Positions 1 through 5,616 of a stretch of 5,616 bases of DNA are shown here, one piece after another. The notes under the pieces are model-generated. The model worked only from the letters and a program-made list of their open reading frames with translations. It made no database searches and was not told the DNA's origin. The stretch's first letter is position 1. Every line of letters starts with the position of its first letter. Position numbers and translations under genes: made by a program. The DNA comes from Candidatus Zixiibacteriota bacterium (GTDB lineage: Bacteria > Zixibacteria > MSB-5A5 > GN15 > PGXB01), in assembly GCA_024230695.1 (NCBI GenBank), contig JAAERC010001051.1, positions 1 through 5,616 of the forward strand, given 5' to 3'.

Positions 1-48
1 CGAGGATACCAGCCCCGTCAGGAAGAAATTTTAGGAGAAAGCCAGTAG
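1..48 (+). CDS. C-terminal end of an upstream gene (5' truncated)
   Basis: Reading from base 1, frame 1 is open for 15 codons (RGYQPRQEEILGESQ) and stops with TAG at 46-48. The next base starts the rng ATG. The tight junction, with the rng ribosome binding site lying inside this reading frame, points to a real co-transcribed gene whose translation is coupled to rng. Too little is left to identify the product. In many bacteria rng follows a radical SAM gene (TIGR03960 family) and/or a DUF2344 gene, so one of those is a reasonable guess from context, but nothing in these 15 residues proves it. Confidence 0.6.
   Translation, partial: RGYQPRQEEILGESQ
33..37 (+). promoter_or_regulatory. Ribosome binding site of rng
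   Basis: AGGAG lies 11 bases before the ATG at 49, a slightly long spacing, and sits inside the end of the upstream reading frame. The other in-frame ATG, at 67 (codon 7), has only A/T-rich coding sequence before it and no Shine-Dalgarno match. The site therefore favours the start at 49. Confidence 0.6.
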
Positions 49-1608
49 ATGGCTAAAAAAACATTTATGAAAAAAGAGATTGTAATCAGTTGTTCGGAAT
101 ACGAAACCAGAGCGGCGATAATCGAGGATAATAAACTGGTTGAGTTGTATGTCGAACGGCCACAGTGGCAAAGACTGGTCGGGAATATTTATAAAGGAAA
201 AATAAAGACGGTTCTGCCGGGAATGCAGGCATCCTTTATAGATATCGGCCAGGAAAAAGCAGCATTTCTGCATGGTTCCGACATGGGAAATGTCACGGCT
301 CATGAACGATATGAGTCGGAACTTCTCGATGATGAAGAAGCGCCTGCGGATATTGTCCGCAAAGGACGTCGTGAGGGAATTGAGACCGTTCTGGAAGAAG
401 GACAGGATGTTCTCATTCAGATCACCAAAGAACCGATTTCGACCAAAGGTCCTCGGGTGACCACCGAGATATCGATACCGGGCCGGTTTCTGGTTTTGGT
501 GCCCGACGACGACCATGTCCGGGTATCAAAAAGGATATCGAACTGGAACGAGAAAAAACGGCTGAAAAAGATCGTTCATCCGCTCAGGCCAGAGGGTTTT
601 GGATTGATCGTTCGCACCGAAGCTGAGGGAAAAGATGAAAAAGATATTCGTTCTGATATAAAAAGACTTCTCAAACTTTGGACAAGACTTCGTAAACGAG
701 CTGAGACGATGCCGGCTCCGGCTTTGATCCATAAGGAAGCGGAAATCACGACCTCGATCATCAGGGATATTTTCACTGATGATGTTGAACGATTGCTGGT
801 TGATGACCGGACAGAATACCGGACGATCATGGCGTATGTGCGTCAGGTGATGCCTCATCTTAAAGATCGAGTCGAGCTTTATAAAGGTGATCAACAGTTG
901 TTTGATCTTTATAAACTGGAATCGGAAATCGAAAAGATGCTTGACCGCAAAGTTTGGATCAAAAAAGGATCGTATTTGATTATTGACCAGACCGAGGCAA
1001 TGGTGACTATTGATATCAATACCGGACGGTTTGTCGGCAAGGGTGACCAGGAAACAACGATTTTCAGGACCAATATGGAAGCGGCGCGTGAGACTGCCCG
1101 ACAGATTCGGCTTCGTGATCTGGGCGGACTTATTGTTTGTGACTTTATCGATATGTATAAATTTGAGAACCGTCGTAAACTTTATGAAGAGTTTAAACGG
1201 GCTTTCCAGAAAGATCGTGCCAAACGAGCGATTAATCCCGTTAATGAATTTGGTCTGCTTGAGATGACCCGTGAGCGGATCAGACCTTCGATCACGATGA
1301 CCTTTTCTGAACCATGTCCGCATTGTCATGGGGCTGGACGGATTCTATCACGTGAAACGGTGGCGACAAAAATCGAGCGCTGGTTTAATAGAGCCAAAAC
1401 CGATGGACAGTTTAAAAAGTATGATCTAGCCTTAAATCCGCATCTCGCTGATTCGATGATGTCAAACGGTGTTAATCGCGTGAATAAAATAATGAAAGTC
1501 CATAAGATAAAAATTAATGTTATTCGTGATACAACTATCCCGGTACAAGAATTTAAAGTATATAATTCCAGTACAACTGATGATTTAACCGATGAGTACA
1601 AAGCATAA
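49..1608 (+). CDS. rng: Ribonuclease G (RNase E/G family endoribonuclease)
   Basis: This is a cytoplasmic, Mg-dependent single-strand endoribonuclease of 519 residues. The family matures rRNA and starts mRNA decay, preferring 5'-monophosphate ends. An S1-type RNA-binding domain spans about residues 44-145 (GNIYKGKIKTVLPGMQASF, then a helical acidic insertion at about 84-115). The 5'-sensor motif LIVRT places R189/T190 opposite E. coli RNase E R169/T170. The DNase I-like catalytic motifs are IDINTG (D322, N324) and LIVCDFIDM (D365), matching E. coli D303, N305 and D346 with the same 43-residue spacing. The Zn-link CPHC (C423, C426) also keeps the E. coli distance from the second Asp (58 residues). 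There is no long C-terminal scaffold, and the length is close to RNase G (about 490) rather than RNase E (about 1060), so RNase G is the better name. The ATG follows the upstream TAG directly. The usual rplU/rpmA neighbours are absent; a terminator and a convergent gene follow. Confidence 0.97.
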   Translation: MAKKTFMKKEIVISCSEYETRAAIIEDNKLVELYVERPQWQRLVGNIYKGKIKTVLPGMQASFIDIGQEKAAFLHGSDMGNVTAHERYESELLDDEEAPADIVRKGRREGIETVLEEGQDVLIQITKEPISTKGPRVTTEISIPGRFLVLVPDDDHVRVSKRISNWNEKKRLKKIVHPLRPEGFGLIVRTEAEGKDEKDIRSDIKRLLKLWTRLRKRAETMPAPALIHKEAEITTSIIRDIFTDDVERLLVDDRTEYRTIMAYVRQVMPHLKDRVELYKGDQQLFDLYKLESEIEKMLDRKVWIKKGSYLIIDQTEAMVTIDINTGRFVGKGDQETTIFRTNMEAARETARQIRLRDLGGLIVCDFIDMYKFENRRKLYEEFKRAFQKDRAKRAINPVNEFGLLEMTRERIRPSITMTFSEPCPHCHGAGRILSRETVATKIERWFNRAKTDGQFKKYDLALNPHLADSMMSNGVNRVNKIMKVHKIKINVIRDTTIPVQEFKVYNSSTTDDLTDEYKA

Positions 1609-1642
1609 CAGCTAAAAGCCGTTTTATTTTATTTAAAGTAAT

Positions 1643-1674
1643 AGTCAGGAGCAGAAAACTGCTCCTGACTTTTT
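1643..1674 (+). terminator. Rho-independent terminator after rng
   Basis: A perfect 12-bp stem (AGTCAGGAGCAG at 1643-1654 with CTGCTCCTGACT at 1659-1670) closes an AAAA loop and runs straight into TTTTT (1670-1674). It lies 34 bases after the rng stop and 6 bases short of the stop of the convergent minus-strand gene. Read on the minus strand the stem is equally perfect, but the tail (ATTACTTTAAAT) is a poor U-tract. It is a strong terminator for rng and possibly a weaker one for the propeller gene. Confidence 0.93.
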
Positions 1675-1680
1675 AATTGG

Positions 1681-3318
1681 TTAGAATTTAAAACAGAGGA
1701 TTTGTTTTTTATCTTTGACGTAAAATAGTTTTGATTCAATATTATCGACTTCATAAACTGGCTTTTTATCATCAAGAACAATTGAGCCGTCTGTATCGCC
1801 CGTTAGGGTATTAACTTTGACGATTCCACTCCCCTTATCATCACCTGTTTCGACTTTGGTCAAAATGTACGAATAATCAGCTGTGCTTTTTGTCGCCGTA
1901 AATCGCTTTGATAAATATGGATTACTTGTAATTAATGAATATGATGCCGAACCGCGCCCGCTTGCGCTTCGTTGAGCGGCCGCATTGGCTCGAGCACTGG
2001 CGTCCATAGCTGAACCAACATTAATGGCTGTAATAACAGCTGTAGTTGCTATTTTGCCAAGCAAACTGCCTCCAAGCGGTTTATGATATGTATGATACAC
2101 CATTGATCCATCGTGTCCAATCATCATCAGATTCTGGGTCGATTTCAGCAGGAATCCCTTTTCCGTTAATCTCATCGTACTCGGAGTTTCCTTACCCTTA
2201 AATTTAATTTTGTCCGTAAATTCCTCAAATGAACCATCGGCAATATTTAGTACAATTACTTTCTTATTACTGTACATGTAAGCCTTGTTCTCTTTGACCA
2301 TAAATCCGGTCGATCCTTTAAGCTTGGTGAACGGTTTTTTCCATTTATTTTCACCAGAAGCCTTATCAAGCAACATTACAAATGGCTTGCCATCTTTTCC
2401 GGCACTATTGGGCCCGCCCTTAACAAGAATTCCATCATCAACAAACCTTAATTGATATGCCATTCCGTTAAGTTTGGCCGGTTTATCGCCCCATACCTTT
2501 GAGCCATCAGATGTTTTAATAGCATAAAGTGATTTAACTGCCGGTACATAAATAATGCCCGCATCTTTATCATGTAAAATTGAAGTGTAGCCGTAATTTG
2601 GCGCCGGCGCGGCCTTTCTAAGTTCCTTTAATTCCGTCTCCCATATCATTTCACCTGTTTTAAGATTCCATTTGCGAATAGCTTTGCCATTCATACAGGT
2701 TATCATAGTTTCATCGGAATCATATAACGGCTCCTGATTACCCATAAGGGCTACCTTGGCACCTCTCAATTTGAACATAGTCGGTTTTCTTTTCTTAAAG
2801 AAATCCGGATTTTCCCAAATCAGATCGCCAGTTTCAAGATTAACCAGCCGGGGCCAATCTTTTCCTTTTTTGTTGCGTCCATGAACAAGTAACGCATTTT
2901 GGGAAGGTACTATAAATTGACCAAGTGAAGATATTATATCGAGTTTATCGCTGTTCCATTTTTCCACTCCCTCCACATAATCAAAGACAATCATCCGATT
3001 CTGTGAACCCAAAATCCCCTTACTTTTATTAATCACTGCAAATTGAGTGAAAGGAATTAGATCAAACATTTCCTGTTTAAGTTTCTTTAGATTTTCATCC
3101 CTCCACATAATATCGCCCGATTCGGGATCAACTGCCGCGAGACCTTCATCGGTCGAGACTATTAGATGCCCAGTTGGAGTAAGTTGCATCCAGTTCACTT
3201 TTTTCCCGAACTCGACATTCCATTCCGGGGTTGACCCGATTGTGATATTCGCCGAAATAGCAACAAATAACAACGTGAATAAAATGTGAAGCCCATAGAT
3301 TTTGCTTTTGATTTTCAT
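1681..3318 (-). CDS. Exported PQQ-like beta-propeller repeat protein
   Basis: The protein has 545 residues from the chosen start. It opens with a signal peptide (basic MKIKSK, hydrophobic core ILFTLLFVAISA, cleavage somewhere near residues 23-29). There is no lipobox Cys, so it is probably a soluble periplasmic or secreted protein and not a BamB-type lipoprotein. Eight blade-like motifs of the form V-x-D/N-x-x-[TS/AD]-G-x-x-x-W follow: about residues 50-72 (VDPESGDIMW), 108-121, 157-168 (NLETGDLIW), 213-226 (NLKTGEMIW), 263-276, 313-326, 353-367 and 499-515. This fits an eight-bladed propeller closed by the C-terminal strands. Between the last two blade motifs is an Ala/Gly/Ser-rich insertion (about 415-460). 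No CxxCH haem motif or dehydrogenase signature is seen, so an enzyme function is not supported; such folds often act as scaffolds or binding proteins. An ATG five codons upstream (3331-3333) is also in frame but has no ribosome binding site, and GGAGG sits correctly only for 3318. The gene appears monocistronic. Substrate and partner are unknown. Confidence 0.85.
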   Translation of the reverse strand: MKIKSKIYGLHILFTLLFVAISANITIGSTPEWNVEFGKKVNWMQLTPTGHLIVSTDEGLAAVDPESGDIMWRDENLKKLKQEMFDLIPFTQFAVINKSKGILGSQNRMIVFDYVEGVEKWNSDKLDIISSLGQFIVPSQNALLVHGRNKKGKDWPRLVNLETGDLIWENPDFFKKRKPTMFKLRGAKVALMGNQEPLYDSDETMITCMNGKAIRKWNLKTGEMIWETELKELRKAAPAPNYGYTSILHDKDAGIIYVPAVKSLYAIKTSDGSKVWGDKPAKLNGMAYQLRFVDDGILVKGGPNSAGKDGKPFVMLLDKASGENKWKKPFTKLKGSTGFMVKENKAYMYSNKKVIVLNIADGSFEEFTDKIKFKGKETPSTMRLTEKGFLLKSTQNLMMIGHDGSMVYHTYHKPLGGSLLGKIATTAVITAINVGSAMDASARANAAAQRSASGRGSASYSLITSNPYLSKRFTATKSTADYSYILTKVETGDDKGSGIVKVNTLTGDTDGSIVLDDKKPVYEVDNIESKLFYVKDKKQILCFKF

Positions 3319-3323
3319 CAAAG

Positions 3324-3328
3324 CCTCC
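3324..3328 (-). promoter_or_regulatory. Ribosome binding site deciding the propeller gene start
   Basis: GGAGG on the minus strand is 5 bases before the ATG at 3318-3316. It lies between that ATG and an upstream in-frame ATG (3333-3331), so it can only serve the downstream one. The bases before the upstream ATG are A/T only and show no Shine-Dalgarno match. Confidence 0.75.
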
Positions 3329-3350
3329 GTCATTTAATTATTTGGTTTAT

Positions 3351-3379
3351 ATTCTATTTTTTTTAATAAACGTACTTAA
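3351..3379 (-). promoter_or_regulatory. Candidate promoter of the propeller gene
   Basis: On the minus strand, TTAAGT (3379-3374, 3 of 6 matches to TTGACA) and TAGAAT (3356-3351, 5 of 6 matches to TATAAT) are separated by 17 bases. They lie about 30 bases before the start codon in a very A/T-rich gap. The -35 is weak, AT-rich DNA often yields chance matches, and some FCB-group bacteria use a different promoter consensus. This is only a candidate. Confidence 0.25.
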
Positions 3380-3488
3380 GTTGTCTTATGGCGTTACATT
3401 TAATCTTGTTCTTATGTAATACGAATAGAAGTTGGTAACTAATAATATTTTTTTGAGAAATTTATATCGAAGGAAATAGCCAATAAAC

Positions 3489-3519
3489 AAAAAAAGCAGG
3501 CCTTACGACCTACTTTTTT
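3489..3519 (-). terminator. Rho-independent terminator of the solenoid operon
   Basis: Read on the minus strand, GUAGGUC (3513-3507) pairs with GGCCUGC (3502-3496) around a GUAA loop, a GNRA tetraloop. Two of the seven pairs are U.G wobbles. The stem is extended by six A-U pairs (3519-3514 with 3495-3490), and the U run reaches 3489. On the plus strand the two wobbles become C/A mismatches, so the element is built for the minus strand. It begins 20 bases after the stop codon of the toast_rack-like gene. Confidence 0.88.
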
Positions 3520-3539
3520 ATTTTTAATTAATCGTCTAA

Positions 3540-4397
3540 TTAATCTTCAAAGATGATCTCTATCGAGCCGAGGCCGACCGAGACTTCCAGGTCAAGGCCT
3601 ATATCCGAACGACGGAAATCTTTGGTTTCATAATAATCGTCACCATCAAGATAACGTTCATCCTCGTGCCTGAAATCTACCGATGAAAGAAAACTGTCGC
3701 TGGTTTCGATCCTGACAGGCAGATCGGATGGTATTCGTATTTTGGCGCTTCCCAGTCCAATAGAAATCTTGGCCCGTGATTTTCCTTTGTACTCACCAGA
3801 GAAATCAATATCAAAATCACCCGCGCCGCCGTCAAATGATAACCGGTCAAAATTGGCATTACCCAGCTCTTCGACTTTTAATTCGACCGCGCCGGCATCG
3901 ATTTTTATCTCCTCGGCCATCCCGGGATTGGGGCGACTGAAAAGAATATCAACTTCGGCGGCACCAACATCAAAATCCAGATACTCCAGAGGTAATCCGC
4001 CCAGATCGATTTCGGCTTCACAAGCGCCAATATCTATATTAAGCTCGGTTGGAAATTTATCAGATAAGACAATATCCCAATTGTTATCATCGGTATCGAT
4101 ATTAAATTTTTTCCTGATCTCCGACTCAAATTCAATGACTCCGGTAGTTCCCCGTTTTTTGTACTCTCCATACACATCAACACTTCTGTCATCGTATTCG
4201 ACATTGGCTTTGGCGATTTCATCGATATTTCCAACTTCCAGAAGAAACTCTCCGGCTCCAAGCTCAATTGAGACCTCGAGTTTTTTTATATCATCCGCTG
4301 GAAATGAGAATATTTTTGTTTCATATTTCCCAGCTGTCAGAATGGTGACAAAAATTAGAAGAAACAGTGAAGCGAAAATCAGTGACCTTTTAAACAT
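3540..4397 (-). CDS. Exported toast_rack/DUF4097-like beta-solenoid protein
   Basis: This is a 285-residue protein with a clear signal peptide (MFKR, then a hydrophobic stretch at 5-20, likely cleavage near LTA-G at 22-23). No lipobox Cys is present. The N-terminal part carries IELGAGEF (45-51), a motif typical of the toast_rack N-terminal domain (DUF2154-like). The motif recurs in the body: IDIGACEAEI (121), FDVGAAEVDI (142), IDAGAVELKV (166), FDGGAGDFDI (188), IGLGSAKIRI (213) and VGLGSIEIIF (274). The four central copies are 21-24 residues apart, about one rung of a right-handed beta-solenoid of the DUF2807/DUF4097 type. The chain is acidic: I count 62 Asp/Glu against 31 Lys/Arg. AGGAGGT six bases before the ATG fixes the start. 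It is the last gene of a minus-strand operon, 28 bases after the membrane solenoid gene. The family has no firm biochemical function; related domains occur in envelope-stress (LiaF-like) proteins. The fold and export are well supported, the role is not. Confidence 0.8.
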   Translation of the reverse strand: MFKRSLIFASLFLLIFVTILTAGKYETKIFSFPADDIKKLEVSIELGAGEFLLEVGNIDEIAKANVEYDDRSVDVYGEYKKRGTTGVIEFESEIRKKFNIDTDDNNWDIVLSDKFPTELNIDIGACEAEIDLGGLPLEYLDFDVGAAEVDILFSRPNPGMAEEIKIDAGAVELKVEELGNANFDRLSFDGGAGDFDIDFSGEYKGKSRAKISIGLGSAKIRIPSDLPVRIETSDSFLSSVDFRHEDERYLDGDDYYETKDFRRSDIGLDLEVSVGLGSIEIIFED

Positions 4398-4403
4398 AAA
4401 TCT

Positions 4404-4410
4404 ACCTCCT
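4404..4410 (-). promoter_or_regulatory. Ribosome binding site of the toast_rack-like gene
   Basis: AGGAGGT on the minus strand, near-ideal, ends 6 bases before the ATG at 4397-4395. It lies in the 28-base gap after the stop of the preceding gene, consistent with strong, independent translation initiation inside the operon. Confidence 0.85.
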
Positions 4411-4425
4411 ATTAAAACTTAATAC

Positions 4426-5616
4426 CTACTCCCCGTCTTTTGGATTAAGCGGCGGTGGTGTTGGCGGCGGTGTCGGTGGTTTCGGTTTTGTATGAATATT
4501 CACATGTACCCTCACATCGTCAGGACTCGGTTTCTTATATTCCCGAGAACCAAAACGAGTTAAAACTACGGCTCCAATTCCAGCAGTCACAACAATTGAC
4601 CAGATCACAATTGCAATCACCCTGAAGAATATCGAAAAGCCCTCGGCGACACCTGATGATGAGATCATAAGCAATGACATGGCGATCCAGGCAATAAATA
4701 AAATCGTCAATCCAGGAATGATCTGTTTGAGCGGATTACTATTTTTCATACCAAGATACCGGCCGGAAAACTGTCCGGTTAACTGACTGGCACCAAGAAT
4801 ACCAAGTATGATCCCAAAAAATAAGGCCAATGGAAGCACCAATACCGCTACCGGTATTCCGATAATGGTTAATACCAGGATTGCCATCAGAGGTCCCAGT
4901 GCGAACCAACCGGCAAAACCAATAAAAAATGATTTAACAAATTGCTGCTCAAGACATAGTTTCACGCGATTGATCGGTTTTGCCGCCACTCCGACTCCGA
5001 TCAAGCTAAAAAACATAAAAGAGAAAAATATTATTAAGATAGCTATTAAAGCGGTGTATGATGTTTTTTCAAAAAACTCAAAATCAATAATATCTGTTGG
5101 TGGAGGAATGTCAGACTCATGTCGTTCGCCCAAAATTGTACCACCTCGCATTTTTACAATTTCAGGAGCTCGGACATCACCCTCAATTAAACCTGTCGAC
5201 GTTATTGTAACCCGGCTATATGAAACCACATCCCCTTCAACTGTTCCTTTTACGGTGACCTCACCAATTGAGGAAATTGAACTATGAACAACTTCATCAG
5301 CTTCAACCGTTACCGAACGAAGTTGAAGGCCTTTGTATCTTTTCACTAATGCCTGCTCTACCAATTCAGCGGCATGTTCACTTATTCGAGCCGCCTGCTC
5401 GGCGCTCAGGCCCTCGACACCTTCCAAATCAGCCAATTTTTCAAGTTGTTTTAGTTCATCAAGATCAGCTCTTAATTCATCTCGTCCAAAGGTCGTTGAT
5501 GTTGACGAGCGAAAATCATCTAATTCTTCATCAACAAATTTATCGCGACTAAAATCATATTCCCATTCTGTACCGCTAATATCGACTCCATAAATGCCCT
5601 CTGGAGAAAGATGAAG
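4426..5616 (-). CDS. Bactofilin-like (polymer-forming) membrane protein, 5' truncated by window edge
   Basis: The frame is open from the edge (5616) to TAG at 4428-4426, giving 396 codons. The first 60 contain no ATG/GTG/TTG. The only early in-window start, TTG at 5436, lacks a ribosome binding site, so the gene almost certainly begins beyond 5616. In window residue numbers: 1-60 are an acidic, unrecognised segment; about 45-96 are charged, helix-prone residues (ELRADLDELKQLEKL and onward); 101-164 are short bactofilin-like beta rungs (GEVTVKGTVEGDVV, GLIEGDVRAPEI); about five hydrophobic helices lie at 187-210, 230-252, 253-276, 298-319 and 328-352, including LTIIGIPVAVLVLPLAL, typical of polymer-forming membrane proteins; a proline-rich tail with TPPPTPPP ends the chain (359-396). 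Basic loops after helices 1, 3 and 5, and an acidic flank before helix 1, suggest the solenoid is extracytoplasmic and the tail cytoplasmic (inference). A signal peptide would then be expected upstream. It is co-transcribed with the exported toast_rack-like gene. Confidence 0.8.
   Translation of the reverse strand, partial: LHLSPEGIYGVDISGTEWEYDFSRDKFVDEELDDFRSSTSTTFGRDELRADLDELKQLEKLADLEGVEGLSAEQAARISEHAAELVEQALVKRYKGLQLRSVTVEADEVVHSSISSIGEVTVKGTVEGDVVSYSRVTITSTGLIEGDVRAPEIVKMRGGTILGERHESDIPPPTDIIDFEFFEKTSYTALIAILIIFFSFMFFSLIGVGVAAKPINRVKLCLEQQFVKSFFIGFAGWFALGPLMAILVLTIIGIPVAVLVLPLALFFGIILGILGASQLTGQFSGRYLGMKNSNPLKQIIPGLTILFIAWIAMSLLMISSSGVAEGFSIFFRVIAIVIWSIVVTAGIGAVVLTRFGSREYKKPSPDDVRVHVNIHTKPKPPTPPPTPPPLNPKDGE

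Noticed and set aside
526..1329. Long open frame antisense to rng (267 codons)
   Set aside because: It lies wholly opposite a confidently identified gene with intact catalytic motifs, its translation resembles no protein I know, and it lacks a credible ribosome binding site.
2968..3111. Exact 14-base direct repeat (TCCCTCCACATAAT at 2968 and 3098)
   Set aside because: The copies are 130 bases apart, so they fall in different codon frames of the same gene and encode unrelated residues. Chance is the simplest reading.
1681..3318. PQQ-dependent dehydrogenase or BamB lipoprotein
   Set aside because: No haem-binding CxxCH, no dehydrogenase active-site signature and no lipobox cysteine. Only the propeller repeat pattern is supported.
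3398..3480. Possible tiny gene or small RNA in the A/T-rich gap
   Set aside because: No reading frame with a ribosome binding site, no internal terminator of its own and no stable fold beyond the weak palindrome.
3742..4422. 226-codon open frame on the plus strand opposite the toast_rack-like gene
   Set aside because: Its Ser/Ile/Pro-rich translation is what the complement of an acidic, repetitive gene gives. The sense frame has a signal peptide, repeats and a perfect ribosome binding site.
5434..5436. TTG as the start of the bactofilin-like gene
   Set aside because: No Shine-Dalgarno sequence precedes it, and the frame stays open for another 60 codons of ordinary protein-like sequence to the window edge.
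4808..5593. Plus-strand open frames opposite the membrane solenoid gene
   Set aside because: The sense frame is continuous to the window edge and has coherent rungs and membrane helices; the opposite frames overlap each other and show no domains.

Overview
The window looks like ordinary chromosome from a diderm bacterium of moderate-to-low GC that I cannot place firmly. The gene types (a single-domain RNase G, a secreted PQQ-type propeller, and a toast_rack-like solenoid beside a bactofilin-like membrane protein) would fit the FCB/Zixibacteria-like lineages often recovered from metagenomes. That placement is inference, not something read from a marker gene. I see no tRNA, rRNA, insertion sequence, CRISPR array, integrase or phage gene.

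Layout. Bases 1-48 (+) are the last 15 codons and the stop of an upstream gene. Its stop codon abuts the ATG of a complete rng gene (49-1608, +), which encodes an RNase G/E-family endoribonuclease with catalytic, 5'-sensor and Zn-link residues in place. A perfect 12-bp hairpin followed by a T run (1643-1674) ends this operon. Converging on it is a minus-strand gene (1681-3318) for an exported eight-motif PQQ-like beta-propeller. This protein carries an Ala/Gly/Ser-rich insertion encoded by unusually GC-rich DNA. Upstream of the propeller gene is a short AT-rich gap with a weak promoter candidate and an imperfect palindrome.

A separate minus-strand operon fills 3489-5616. It ends in a terminator whose G.U wobbles and GNRA loop show which strand it serves. 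Its promoter-distal gene (3540-4397) encodes a strongly acidic, exported toast_rack/DUF4097-like beta-solenoid. The gene before it (4426 to beyond 5616, 5' end off the window) encodes a bactofilin-like (polymer-forming) beta-solenoid joined to about five membrane helices and a proline-rich tail. Loop charges suggest the solenoid lies outside the cytoplasm, so this operon may put two beta-solenoid proteins into the cell envelope.

The most interesting part is this two-solenoid envelope operon, a recognisable but functionally uncharacterised pairing. The insertion in the propeller comes second. The rng region is conventional. No complete novel system can be demonstrated from the window alone.
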